DNA of 64,000 nt, taken from Deltaproteobacteria bacterium. Lineage in GTDB: Bacteria; Myxococcota_A; UBA796; UBA2385. The DNA lies in assembly GCA_016792625.1 (NCBI GenBank), contig JAEUKK010000008.1, positions 1-64,000 of the forward strand. Reading direction: 5' to 3'. Within the stretch, counting starts at the first letter, position 1. Every line of letters starts with the position of its first letter. A program made the position numbers and the translations under genes. The notes under the pieces are model-generated. The model was given only the letters and a program-made list of their open reading frames with translations, did not search any database and was not told the origin of the DNA. Below, in pieces: positions 10,205 to 18,474 of the stretch.

Positions 10205-11089
10205 CTAAAAGCGACCTTCGAGGCTGAAGCCCCGCGGGCCCGCGTTCAGGTTCAGGCTGCGCCAGTGGCGGCTCGCGTCGCGCACGCTGAGCAGGTACAG
10301 GCCCCAGCTCGCCGCGCTGACGCCGATCTGGGCGCGCTTGAGCGCGCGGAGCTGATCCTCCTCGACGGTGCCGGGCAGGTAGCGGCGGTCGGACAGCAGC
10401 ACCCCGCCCATCAACAAGCTCGCCGAGGCCGTGCCCAAGATGCCCACCTGATAAGCGTAGCCGCGCACCTTCTCGCCGTTGCGGATGTGGTAGGCCCCAA
10501 TCGGGCTGAACACCGACGAGGGCATGCGGGCCGGCGGCGGGGGTGGCGGCGGGGGCGGTGGCTCCTCTGCCGACAAGGCGCGCACGTAGTCGAAGAAGGC
10601 GCAGACCTCGGGCGGGTGCACGAAGGGGTCGAGGCGGTAGGTCGGGTCAGCGGCGAGCACCTGCTCGAAAAAGACCTGCGCTTCTTCCGTCTGGTCCTGC
10701 GCGAACAGCAGCTCGCCCAAGTAGACCCGGGCCTCTTGGCGCACGAGCACGGGCAGCGGCCCCTCGTCGACGACCAGCGCCACCAGCTTGGCCTGGGCGC
10801 GCTCACGTTCGCCCCGCTGGTAGTCGGTCACAGCGTCCAGCAGCCGATCTTCAGGAGAGGGCGCGGCGGGGGCCGTCGGCGCCTCGGGCGCAGGCGCCTC
10901 AGGAGGGGGCGGAGGCGCGGCGGGCGGAGGCGCGGCGGGCGCGGGCGCGTCGTCGCTGGGCGCTTGGGCGGCGGCCGGCTGTGGGTGGGAGGCCACGAGC
11001 ACAGCGACGCCGAGCGCAAAAGCCGCGCCCAGCGACCGGAGCAGCGGTCCCCCGCCGGCGCGGCGGAGGGCGGGCGAGCGGCGTGACAT
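10205..11089 (-). CDS. Exported Pro/Ala-rich TPR-like envelope protein
   Basis: A 294-residue protein of unknown function. An N-terminal signal peptide with Arg-rich start and Ala-rich cleavage region (about 1-42) is followed by an Ala/Pro-rich linker (43-78). Next comes a helical block with TPR-like repeats (about 80-165, including ARVYLGELLFAQDQTEEAQ), a run of ten prolines, and a C-terminal part with two weakly hydrophobic stretches near 215-265. The layout suggests a periplasmic or outer-membrane-associated adaptor. A GGAG lies 5 bases before the ATG. It is the last gene of the minus-strand group that starts with the Ser/Thr kinase at 15003. Confidence 0.65.
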   Translation of the reverse strand: MSRRSPALRRAGGGPLLRSLGAAFALGVAVLVASHPQPAAAQAPSDDAPAPAAPPPAAPPPPPEAPAPEAPTAPAAPSPEDRLLDAVTDYQRGERERAQAKLVALVVDEGPLPVLVRQEARVYLGELLFAQDQTEEAQVFFEQVLAADPTYRLDPFVHPPEVCAFFDYVRALSAEEPPPPPPPPPPARMPSSVFSPIGAYHIRNGEKVRGYAYQVGILGTASASLLMGGVLLSDRRYLPGTVEEDQLRALKRAQIGVSAASWGLYLLSVRDASRHWRSLNLNAGPRGFSLEGRF

Positions 11090-11151
11090 CAGGGCTCCGG
11101 GCGGCGAGGGTAGCCGACCGCGGCAGCGGGGCCAAGGCCGCGGGCGGGGCC

Positions 11152-12627
11152 TCAGTCGGCGGGCCGCACCTGCACGGAGAAGCCGCCGCCGCCGTCAGTG
11201 AGCGTGGCCCCGAGCAGCGCGCCTTGGCTGTCGCGCAGCTCGACGAGGGCGTAGGGGACGGGCTCGCCGCCGGACAGCACGGCCCCGTCGACGAGCTGGC
11301 CGCGCTTGAGCTCGAGCCGGGGCAGTGCGCTGGGGCTCTCGATGCTGTACCTGGTGATGGCCGCGCCCGTATCGGGGGGCGTCAGGGTGATGGTCATCGG
11401 GCCGTTGGGGACCATCAGGTTGATGCGCCCGGCGCTGTCGCTGGTGGTGGTCCAGCTCCAGCCGGAGTAGCCCTGCTCGGTGAAGGTGACCAGCACCCCG
11501 GAGAGGGGGGCACCACCCGCCCCGTAGACGGTCGCGTCGACGCTGACCGGCGCGGTGAGGTTAATGTCCTCCACGGTGACATCAGAGGATGAGACCTCCA
11601 ATGTGAACCGGGAAGGGGAGGCGTTGCCATCTGCCTCGAAGGGCGGGATGACCTCAACCTCCCAGGTCCCGTAGGCGAGGTCGCGGTTGAACACGCCGCT
11701 TCCATCGGTCTCGGTCGACCTGGAGAAATCCACCGGGTAGGGGACGCCGTCCAGCGCCACCGGGCGGAAGCGGAGCTCGGCGTCAGCGAGGGTCCGGCCG
11801 GCTTCGTCGTAGACCTGGCCGTGGACCCGGGCCGAGCTGATGCTGCCGATGGTCACGTCCCGGCGGAGGGGGGTGTCCTCCTCGACGGTGACCTCGACCT
11901 CGACCCGCGGATTGGGCCCGGTGCCGTCCTCGTCATCGAAGACCAGCACGATCTCACCCGGGGTGGCGCGCACTTGGTAGTAGCCGTCGGGGTCGACGGC
12001 CACCGGCGTGCCTGCGATCCCCGTGCCGGGGTCGAGCACGGCCACGCTCAGGCTGCCCGGCGCGGGGCTGTCGTCGGCCTGCAAGATGCGCCCATAGACA
12101 GGCACGCCGAAGTCGAGCTGCAGCTCGGCGGTCCAGGTCTCGGCGAGGTCGGCTGCGGCGAGGATGAGCGGGGGCAGCCGGGCCGGATCTTCGGGGATGA
12201 CCGCCACGAGGTACTCGAGGTCGGCGGGCAGGGGCAGCGAGAAGGTGCCGTCCTCGGCGGTGAGCACCCGCGCCCCCGAGATCCCCTGGGTGGCCGCGGC
12301 CTCGATCCGGGCGACCACAGGCACGTCTGCTTCGCCCGGCACGCCAATGTCAGCGTAGGGGTTCACCCGAAAGCCGGTGACCCGGCCGCCATAGACCACG
12401 GTCGAGCTGAGCTCAACCTCGAGATCGCGGGTCTGGCCCGGCTCGGCCTGCCAGCTCTGGGCTTCGAGGCCGCTGCTGCCGCCGGGGTGCACGTCGACCC
12501 GCAGGGCGCGGACCCGGGCGGCCGAGTCGCCTGCGCTGTCGAAGGCCTTGGCCATGTCGCCAGCCGAAGAGCAGCCGGCGCCCCAGAGCGCGGCCAATAG
12601 CAGGGACCGGGGGCGTGCGCGGCTCAT
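11152..12627 (-). CDS. Lipoprotein with several carboxypeptidase-regulatory-like beta-sandwich domains
   Basis: A 491-residue exported protein. A short basic start and hydrophobic stretch end at Cys19 (LWGAGC), a non-ideal lipobox with Gly at -3. The body is a string of beta-sandwich units resembling the CarboxypepD_reg fold: repeated patterns of Gly-x-Val-x-Asp, then Ala-x-Leu/Val, then Thr-x-x-Asp-Gly-x-Phe/Tyr (for example ARVLTAEDGTFSLPLPADL and VDPDGYYQVRATPG). These act as structural or binding modules on the cell surface. The ATG at 12627 overlaps the stop of the upstream lipoprotein gene (ATGA). The same domain type recurs in the lipoprotein at 44656, next to the pseudokinase. Confidence 0.72.
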   Translation of the reverse strand: MSRARPRSLLLAALWGAGCSSAGDMAKAFDSAGDSAARVRALRVDVHPGGSSGLEAQSWQAEPGQTRDLEVELSSTVVYGGRVTGFRVNPYADIGVPGEADVPVVARIEAAATQGISGARVLTAEDGTFSLPLPADLEYLVAVIPEDPARLPPLILAAADLAETWTAELQLDFGVPVYGRILQADDSPAPGSLSVAVLDPGTGIAGTPVAVDPDGYYQVRATPGEIVLVFDDEDGTGPNPRVEVEVTVEEDTPLRRDVTIGSISSARVHGQVYDEAGRTLADAELRFRPVALDGVPYPVDFSRSTETDGSGVFNRDLAYGTWEVEVIPPFEADGNASPSRFTLEVSSSDVTVEDINLTAPVSVDATVYGAGGAPLSGVLVTFTEQGYSGWSWTTTSDSAGRINLMVPNGPMTITLTPPDTGAAITRYSIESPSALPRLELKRGQLVDGAVLSGGEPVPYALVELRDSQGALLGATLTDGGGGFSVQVRPAD

Positions 12628-13043
12628 CGGGACAGCTCGGGCACGCGGAGGATCCACTCGCGGCGGGCCGACTCGCCAAAACCATCGGTGGCCCGGACGG
12701 TCAACAAGCGACCCTCGAAGCGCGGGTCGGGGTCGAGGCGCAGGGCGCTGCCCCGCCGCGGGCCGTCGACGATGGGGGTGGTGCTGCCCTGCTCGCCGCT
12801 GCGCTCGATGGTCCACAAAAAGGTGACCTGATCGATGTCATTGGCGTCTTCAACCACGACGAAGGCCACGGTCCCCTCCATGCTCAGCTCTAGCTCTTCA
12901 CCGTCGCGCGGGTCGCTCTCGACGATGACGGGCGCTTCGTTCTCCTGCTCCTCAATGAGCGGGAGGACGAAGGGGCAGCCGGTCGAGCCCAACGCGCAGC
13001 AAGCGACGTGCCAGGCTCGGAGCTTGGGGAGGACGGCGCGCAT
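12624..13043 (-). CDS. Small exported protein with an Ig-like domain, probable lipoprotein
   Basis: A 139-residue protein. The first 23 residues are basic then hydrophobic and Cys-rich and end at GSTGC; this lipobox is weak because -3 is Ser. The remainder reads as a single Ig- or cadherin-like beta-sandwich: EAPVIVESDPRDG, then TVAFVVVEDAND, then FLWTIERSGE, ending with LLTVRATDGFGESARREW, the pattern of PKD/Big-type domains. It is probably a surface adhesion or structural module. Its stop overlaps the start of the downstream lipoprotein gene, and the kinase gene ends 130 bases upstream. Confidence 0.65.
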   Translation of the reverse strand: MRAVLPKLRAWHVACCALGSTGCPFVLPLIEEQENEAPVIVESDPRDGEELELSMEGTVAFVVVEDANDIDQVTFLWTIERSGEQGSTTPIVDGPRRGSALRLDPDPRFEGRLLTVRATDGFGESARREWILRVPELSR

Positions 13044-13173
13044 CGCGTCGTTTCCGCCGAAGGGCTAGGGTGGAGGAGGGCGGACCCACGACACGGCTGT
13101 CAGGGTCGGCGGGGTCGGTCCGCGGCTCGCCCTGCTAACGGCGCGCAGGGGCAGGCCGCGCCCTCCCGCCCGC

Positions 13174-15003
13174 TCATCGCAGGGGCATCGTGAACACCGA
13201 GCCGGGGCGCACCGGCTCCAGGCGGGCCCCCCGCTCGACGCCGTCGGGGCAGGTCAGCCGCACCGCGTGGGCCGTGCGCGGGTCGCGGATCGTGATGCCC
13301 TCGCTGAGCGCGCTCACGAGGCCGCGGTGCGCGCCGTCCAAGATGACCGCGCAGGCGGGGTCGAGGCCCGGGGGCAGCAGGGCCAAGGCCGGCTTTGGCA
13401 GCAGGGGCGGGCTGAAGTCGAGCTGCTCGCCGGGCGCGATCTCGAAGGGGCGCTCCCAGGCCAAGCTCAGATCATTCTCGACCCGCAGCGTGTGGCGGCC
13501 CGGGCTGACCTCCATCGCGCCGACCTCTCCCGTCCGGCCGAGGAGCTTGTCGTCCACCCAGATGTTCCCCCACGAGCCGGGCACGACGACGGTGATGCGG
13601 CCGGGTGAGGTGGGGCGGGCGCCGGGCTCCCCCGGGTTGGGCGCGCTGGTCGGCCTTGGTGAGGGTGCCTTGCCTGGCGTTGTTTTGCTCGCCTTGGCCT
13701 CGACGGGGGCCGGGCTTGGCGTCGGGGTGGAGGGGTCTGCCTCAGGTGGCGTGCCCGTCGGGTCTTCGCCGAGGTCCTCGCCGGGATCGTCGATGGGCAG
13801 CGGTGACTCGATCGGGCTCTCGGCCACGGCCTCGGCCCCGCTCAGGCCCCGCGGCGGCGCCGGCCACAGCAGGTAGGCCAGGCCCGCGCCCACCAGCAGC
13901 GCCACGGCGCCGGCCACCCAGGGAAGCGGCTGGCGGGGCTGGGGCTCTACCGCGCCGATGGTGTGCATCGACTGGACGAGGTGCAGGACCTCGGCGTTCT
14001 CTTCGTCGATCGACAGCAGGCGGTTGAAGGCGCGCAGGGCGCTGAGGTGCTCGTTGGCGGCGAGGCGCTCGCGCCCCTGGCGCAGCAGGACCTCGCGCAG
14101 GTGCGCCTTGAGGCGCTCGCCGTGCCCGGCGGGGTCGAGCAGCCAGGCCCCCACCGACCAAGCGGGGTCTCTGGGATCGATCTCGACCCCGTCGAGGGCG
14201 GCCTGGACCAGGGGCAGCACCGCTGCGCAGTCGGTCGGGCGATCCTTCTGCTCGACCTGCAGCAGGCGCTCGATCAGGTCGGCGAGGCCGCCGTTGGCCT
14301 CGGGGCAGACCTCGAGCAGCTCGGGGCGGTTGCCCTCGATGATGTTGCGCAGGATGAGCGAGGGGTTGCTGCCCGAGAAGGGGAGCTGGCCGCTGACCGC
14401 CTGAAAGAGCAGGGTGCCCAAGGAGAACAGGTCAGAGCGCGGGTCGACCGGGCGCTCGAGGGCCTGCTCGGGGCTCATGTAGGCGGGGCTGCCCACCAGG
14501 GCCCCGGTCATGGTCAGGTTGACCTCGTCGAGGAAGCGGGCGATGCCGAAGTCCATCAGCTTGACCGCGCCGTCGCGCCGCACCATGACGTTCTCAGGCT
14601 TGAGATCGCGGTGCACGATGCCCAAGCTGTGGGCGTAGCCGAGCGCGCTGACCAGCTGCAGCGCGATGAGCAGCACCAGCTCGCTGGGCAGCTTGCCCTG
14701 CTCGGCGATCAGGGCTTGGAGGGTCGCGCCCTCGACCAGCTCGGTGACGATGTAGCACTCGTCATTCTCGATGCCCGAGTAGTCGAAGATCTTGAGGATG
14801 TTGTCATGGTCGAGCTGGGCGATCGCCCGGGCCTCGCGGGCAAAGCGCTCACGGTTGCGCTCGCTGCTGCTGAGGTGCGGGTGGAGCACCTTGATCGCCA
14901 CGTCGCGGCTCAAGGCGGCGTGCCGGCCCCGGTAGACCGTGGCCATGCCGCCTTCGCCGATCTTCTGCATCACCTCGTACTTGTCGAGGACGCTGCCGAT
15001 CAT
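13174..15003 (-). CDS. Transmembrane Ser/Thr protein kinase with PEGA-like extracytoplasmic domain
   Basis: Hanks-type kinase of 609 residues. The catalytic domain covers about 1-275 with all key residues: glycine loop [11 protein letters not shown] (16-26), VAIK Lys38, HRDLKPEN with Asp133, DFG at 151-153, and a [10 protein letters not shown] activation/APE segment. A helical linker follows, then a single membrane span (about 361-380), a Ser/Thr/Pro/Asp-rich spacer, and an outer part of about 470-609 with a PEGA-like block ([12 protein letters not shown], then [12 protein letters not shown]). The topology suggests it senses the periplasm and phosphorylates cytoplasmic targets. Downstream genes encode envelope proteins that may be its signal source. 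GAGGGG lies close before the ATG. Confidence 0.92.
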   Translation of the reverse strand: MIGSVLDKYEVMQKIGEGGMATVYRGRHAALSRDVAIKVLHPHLSSSERNRERFAREARAIAQLDHDNILKIFDYSGIENDECYIVTELVEGATLQALIAEQGKLPSELVLLIALQLVSALGYAHSLGIVHRDLKPENVMVRRDGAVKLMDFGIARFLDEVNLTMTGALVGSPAYMSPEQALERPVDPRSDLFSLGTLLFQAVSGQLPFSGSNPSLILRNIIEGNRPELLEVCPEANGGLADLIERLLQVEQKDRPTDCAAVLPLVQAALDGVEIDPRDPAWSVGAWLLDPAGHGERLKAHLREVLLRQGRERLAANEHLSALRAFNRLLSIDEENAEVLHLVQSMHTIGAVEPQPRQPLPWVAGAVALLVGAGLAYLLWPAPPRGLSGAEAVAESPIESPLPIDDPGEDLGEDPTGTPPEADPSTPTPSPAPVEAKASKTTPGKAPSPRPTSAPNPGEPGARPTSPGRITVVVPGSWGNIWVDDKLLGRTGEVGAMEVSPGRHTLRVENDLSLAWERPFEIAPGEQLDFSPPLLPKPALALLPPGLDPACAVILDGAHRGLVSALSEGITIRDPRTAHAVRLTCPDGVERGARLEPVRPGSVFTMPLR

Positions 15004-15052
15004 GCGCCCCTCGGGCGCGCCGCCGGCGCGGAGCTGGGGGGCCGCGCGTGCA

Positions 15053-15907
15053 TCAGAGCTGCCCGACCTCGCCGACGCCGTGGTCGAGGCCGCGCTCGCT
15101 GAGCACCCCGAGGATCAGCGCCGCGGTCTCTTCGACGGCCTTGCGGGTCACGTCGATGACCGGCCAGCCCGGGTGGGCGCGGAACAGCTCTTCAGACCAG
15201 TCGAGCTCGGCGAGGATGTAGTCCATGTCGTCGTAGTTGGTGCGACCGGGCAGCCCGATGGTCTTGACGCGGGTCTGGCGGATGTCGCGCAGGCTCTCGG
15301 GATCGATGGTGAGGCCGAAGATCCGCCGCTGGTCGAGCTCGTGCACGATGGGCGGCAAGGGACGATCAAGCACGACCGGCACGTTGCTCACCTTGTAGCC
15401 TTTGTGCGCCAAGAACACCGACAGCGGCGTCTTTGACGTGCGGCTGACCCCGACGAGCACGATGTCAGCGTCGTGCAGCAGGCGGGGCTCTTTGCCATCG
15501 TCGGCCTTGACGGTGAACTCGACCGCCTCGATCCGGCGGAAGTAGTCCTCGTCGGCGCGGTGCATGCGCCCAGGGATGCCTTCGGGCTGTACGCCGAGGA
15601 AGTGGCCGAGCTGCGACAAGACGTTGCCCATCAGGTCCATCAAGCGGACGCGGTGCTCAGCGGCGAGCTCTTGCGCGGCGAGGCGCATCGCGGGGCGCAC
15701 GAGCGTGGTGACCATCAGCGCGTCGGCCCGCGCCGCCTGCCCCATGAGCTTGTTGAGCTGCTCGGGCTCAGTCACGTTGGGGAAGACCTGCAAGTGCACG
15801 AAATAGCCCGAGAACTGCAGCAGGCCCGCGCGCACCACCTTCTCTGCGGTGTCGCCCGTCCCGTCGGACACGATGAAGAGCGGGCGTGGGCGATTGGGGC
15901 GCTGCAT
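15053..15907 (-). CDS. ppsR: PEP synthase regulatory kinase/pyrophosphorylase (PpsR, DUF299 family)
   Basis: Bifunctional regulator that controls phosphoenolpyruvate synthase, or pyruvate-phosphate dikinase in other lineages, by ADP-dependent threonine phosphorylation and Pi-dependent dephosphorylation. The 284-residue product opens with FIVSDGTGDTAE, contains the unusual P-loop GVSRTSKT (153-160) followed by PLSVFLAHKGYKVSNVP, and has the family's LFRAHPGWPVIDVTRKAVEETA end. The ATG at 15907 was chosen because it starts just before the family's conserved N-terminus and has GAGG 5 bases upstream. No PEP synthase gene is in the window. Confidence 0.92.
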   Translation of the reverse strand: MQRPNRPRPLFIVSDGTGDTAEKVVRAGLLQFSGYFVHLQVFPNVTEPEQLNKLMGQAARADALMVTTLVRPAMRLAAQELAAEHRVRLMDLMGNVLSQLGHFLGVQPEGIPGRMHRADEDYFRRIEAVEFTVKADDGKEPRLLHDADIVLVGVSRTSKTPLSVFLAHKGYKVSNVPVVLDRPLPPIVHELDQRRIFGLTIDPESLRDIRQTRVKTIGLPGRTNYDDMDYILAELDWSEELFRAHPGWPVIDVTRKAVEETAALILGVLSERGLDHGVGEVGQL

Positions 15908-15997
15908 GCGGACCTCTGTGGGACGCGCAGGCCTATCCCGCGGGGGAGCGCCGGGCCGCAGCACGCGGCCGCCCGAGGCCGCCGCTTCGGCCTTCAC

Positions 15998-16027
15998 TTG
16001 ACGGGCGGCGGTCCGCTCCTGTACCAC
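15998..16027 (+). promoter_or_regulatory. Candidate sigma70-type promoter for the SCP2/CoA-transferase pair
   Basis: TTGACG at 15998-16003 matches the -35 consensus at five of six positions. TACCAC at 16022-16027 follows after 18 bases as a modest -10. Transcription from here would begin near 16034, upstream of the strong ribosome-binding site at 16064-16069 and the GTG at 16073. It is one of the few near-consensus -35 boxes I found in the window. Confidence 0.35.
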
Positions 16028-16072
16028 GACCAGGGGGAGGCGGTTCCGCGCCTGCTCCGTCGAGGGAGGCCG

Positions 16073-16399
16073 GTGGACCCACGCCATTTTTTTGAGGTCG
16101 AGCTGCCGCATCGGCTCGCACTCCACGGGGATGTCCTCCCTGACGGTGTTGTCGTGAGCTTTGAGGTGGCCGATGGCGGCGCTTGGCAGCTCGTGGCCGA
16201 GGCCGGCCGCACCCGGGTCGAGCCCCGCGACGGCCGCCCGAAGGACTGCGAGGTGCGCTGCGCCCGCGAGGAGTTTGGCGCCATGGTCCGCAGCCCGCGG
16301 GCGGCCACCCGCGCCTACCTGACCGGGCACATGAACATCGTCGGCGACGTGGGTCTGCTGCTCCGCCTGCAAGCGCTGCTGCAGCGGCCGGCGGCCTAG
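16073..16399 (+). CDS. SCP2 sterol-carrier-like protein
   Basis: A 108-residue SCP2-fold lipid or acyl-CoA-binding protein. Typical features are the N-terminal HFFEVELPHRL helix, the strands VVVSFEVADGGAWQLVAEAG, the KDCEVRCAREEFGAMV segment, and the C-terminal AYLTGHMNIVGDVGLLLRLQALL helix that lines the hydrophobic tunnel. The frame stays open upstream. I chose the GTG at 16073 because it follows GGGAGG (16064-16069) and a candidate promoter, and because the family motif starts immediately. A TTG at 15998 is the alternative. The CoA-transferase gene starts 7 bases after the stop, so the pair is probably an operon acting on acyl-CoA or lipid substrates. Confidence 0.72.
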   Translation: MDPRHFFEVELPHRLALHGDVLPDGVVVSFEVADGGAWQLVAEAGRTRVEPRDGRPKDCEVRCAREEFGAMVRSPRAATRAYLTGHMNIVGDVGLLLRLQALLQRPAA

Positions 16400-16406
16400 A
16401 CCCACG

Positions 16407-17522
16407 ATGGATGTGGGCCTTCAAGACGCGCTCGACGGCGTCAAGGTCGTCGATCTCAGCCGCCTGCTGCCCGGGCCCATGTGCGCCTGGTACCTGCGCG
16501 GCCTCGGCGCCCGGGTGATCAAGGTGGAGGATCCGGCCGGCGGCGACTGGCTGCGCCACCTGCCCCCTTTGACTGAGGAGGGCACCAGCGCGTGGTTCTC
16601 GGCCATCAACGCTGGCGTGCGCTCGGTGACCGCGGACTTGAAAGCTGAGGCCGACCGGGCCCTGGTCGAGGCGCTGATCGCCGAGGCCGACGTGCTCATC
16701 GAGGGCTTCCGCCCCGGCGTGCTGCGCCGACTGGGCCTCGACCCCGCGCGCCTGCGGGCCCGCCACCCGGGCTTGGTCATCGCCAGCATCACCGGCTTTG
16801 GCCAAGCGGGGCCCCTGCGCGACGCGCCGGGCCATGACCTCGGCTACATCGGCCTGGCGGGGATCTTGAGCTTGGCCGACGCCGGGGCGGGCGCGCCCAA
16901 GCCCCCGCCCGTGCAGATCGCCGATCTCGCGGGCGGCGCCCTCTCCGCCGCCTTGCAGATCACGGCCGCGCTGCTCCGGCGCTCGCGCACGGGGGCGGGC
17001 GCCTGGCTCGACGTCTCGATGACCGCCGGGGCCCTCTCCCTGATCGCCCCGGTGGTGGCCGAGGCCGCGGTCGACGGGCCCCCTGCGCCGGGCGGGGCGG
17101 CGCTGACCGGCGCGCTGTCGACCTACGCCTGCTACCGCTGCGCGGACGGCGGCTTCGTGACGGTCGCCGCCTTGGAGCCGCAGTTTCAGGCCGCGCTCAC
17201 CGCGGCCTTGGGCGCGCCGTTGCCTGAGGATCCGGCCGCGGCCGCGGCGATCTTCGCCCAGGCGCCCCGGGATCACTGGGTGGAGCGCCTCGGGGCGGCC
17301 TGCGTGGCCCCGGCCCTCGACCTGCGCGAGCTGCTGCAGCACCCCCTGCACGCCGGCCAGCTGCGGGGGAGCGGCCCAAACCGCCGCGTCGCGCCGCCCT
17401 TCGCGGGCCCGCAGGCCTGGGTCAGCGCACCCGCGCCTGCCTTGGGCGAGGCGGACGCCGCGCTGCGGGCCATGGCGGCGGCGGGCGCGCTCGCGGGGGC
17501 CTGGGCGTCGGGGGCGGGATAG
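16407..17522 (+). CDS. Family III CoA-transferase / alpha-methylacyl-CoA racemase-like (CaiB/BaiF)
   Basis: A 371-residue member of the CaiB/BaiF family, which transfers CoA between acids or racemises 2-methylacyl-CoA. Recognisable blocks are LDGVKVVDLSRLLPGPMC (9-26), ARVIKVEDPAGGDW (35-48), the ADVLIEGFRPGVLRRLGL block, and APGHDLGYIGLAG with His143 and Asp144 at the catalytic positions. The GHD-Y spacing and the pairing with an SCP2 protein favour the methylacyl-CoA racemase branch, since SCP2 domains often go with 2-methylacyl-CoA oxidation; this is inference. No other acyl-CoA oxidation enzyme is adjacent. Confidence 0.85.
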   Translation: MDVGLQDALDGVKVVDLSRLLPGPMCAWYLRGLGARVIKVEDPAGGDWLRHLPPLTEEGTSAWFSAINAGVRSVTADLKAEADRALVEALIAEADVLIEGFRPGVLRRLGLDPARLRARHPGLVIASITGFGQAGPLRDAPGHDLGYIGLAGILSLADAGAGAPKPPPVQIADLAGGALSAALQITAALLRRSRTGAGAWLDVSMTAGALSLIAPVVAEAAVDGPPAPGGAALTGALSTYACYRCADGGFVTVAALEPQFQAALTAALGAPLPEDPAAAAAIFAQAPRDHWVERLGAACVAPALDLRELLQHPLHAGQLRGSGPNRRVAPPFAGPQAWVSAPAPALGEADAALRAMAAAGALAGAWASGAG

Positions 17523-17557
17523 CCCGGCGGCGCGCTCCGCTCTCCCCCGAGGCCTCG

Positions 17558-17812
17558 ATGCTCCACAACGCCCCACCTGTCGTTCATCTCCGCGGTCTGC
17601 TCGGCGCGGTCGGGGTCGCTGCGCTGGGCCTGCTGCCGGCCGCCGCCCTCGCTGCGCCCTTCAGCACCCAGAACCCCGCCCCAGCGGGCCTCTTCGGCCT
17701 CATCGCGCGCATGGGGCCCTCAGACTGGGCCGGCATCGCGCTGGGCACCGCCATCGTCTTCGGAATCCTCGGCCGCAAGCTGCTCAAAGACATCCGGGGC
17801 TGGATGGCCTGA
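17558..17812 (+). CDS. Small two-helix membrane protein
   Basis: An 84-residue protein with no recognised family. A hydrophobic stretch at about 12-32, possibly a signal peptide ending in Ala-Leu-Ala-Ala, and a second at about 58-72 flank a short Pro/Asn-containing loop. The C-terminus is basic (RKLLKDIRGWMA), placing it in the cytoplasm by the positive-inside rule. A GAGG lies 5 bases ahead of the ATG. It stands alone downstream of the CoA-transferase gene and converges with the membrane-protein gene at 17841. Confidence 0.6.
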   Translation: MLHNAPPVVHLRGLLGAVGVAALGLLPAAALAAPFSTQNPAPAGLFGLIARMGPSDWAGIALGTAIVFGILGRKLLKDIRGWMA

Positions 17813-17840
17813 GCGCCGGGCCCGCGGTGGTCGGGGCCGC

Positions 17841-18341
17841 TCACGCGCGCAGGGCGAGCTGCACACCCACGGCGAGGATCAGCGCCGCGTGGACGATCAG
17901 GTGCCGCGTCCACCCGTCGGCCGCCGCCTCGTAGGCCGGGCCCTCGGGCAGCGGGCCGCCGGGGTCGAGCTTGCGCAGGGGCTCGAGCGTCCAGATCTCC
18001 AGCTTGATGTTGCTGACCCAGACGACGAAAATACTCAGCCAGAGCACCAGCTCGCCCAAGTCGCCGCCGCTGCTCGGCCCCCAAGCGAAGCGGCCGCGCG
18101 CGCCGAGGTGCAGCAGCAGGCCGCCCAGCAGGGCCGCGCCCATCGACAGACCAAGCCCGGGGCCCCAGGCGCGGGCGGTGCGGACCACCGCCGCCGTGGG
18201 CAGGTGGGGGATCTGCCGGCGCGCGGCCATCAGCAGCGCGAAGCAGACGAGGGGGCCGCCATAGAGCGCGCCGCCGATGAGGGCCAGCGCGCGGAGGAGC
18301 GGCGTGAGCTGCGCGAGCAGCTCGGCGAGGGGCGCGGGCAT
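17841..18341 (-). CDS. Small polytopic membrane protein
   Basis: A 166-residue integral membrane protein with about four hydrophobic helices (near 14-40, 62-82, 95-112 and 145-164) and a charged loop that includes KLEIWTLEPLRKLDP. No family is recognised with confidence. The frame continues upstream with Arg/Pro-rich sequence that has no coding character, so the ATG at 18341, preceded by GAGG at good spacing, was chosen. It diverges from the large membrane-protein gene at 18475 across 133 bases. Confidence 0.6.
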   Translation of the reverse strand: MPAPLAELLAQLTPLLRALALIGGALYGGPLVCFALLMAARRQIPHLPTAAVVRTARAWGPGLGLSMGAALLGGLLLHLGARGRFAWGPSSGGDLGELVLWLSIFVVWVSNIKLEIWTLEPLRKLDPGGPLPEGPAYEAAADGWTRHLIVHAALILAVGVQLALRA

Positions 18342-18474
18342 GGGGCCTCGGGTCGGTCCGCGCCGGGATCGGGCGCGGGCGCAGCCTACCAGCGGCGGGC
18401 AGGCCGGGCGCGGGCAGCCGGCGGGCGGTGATAGCGCAGCCGCGGCCGGGCGCGCGCGCCCGAGGGGAGGGGAG

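Noticed and set aside
15998..16072. TTG at 15998 as the start of the SCP2 gene
   Set aside because: It coincides with a candidate -35 box, lacks a ribosome-binding site, and adds Arg-rich sequence before the SCP2 domain.
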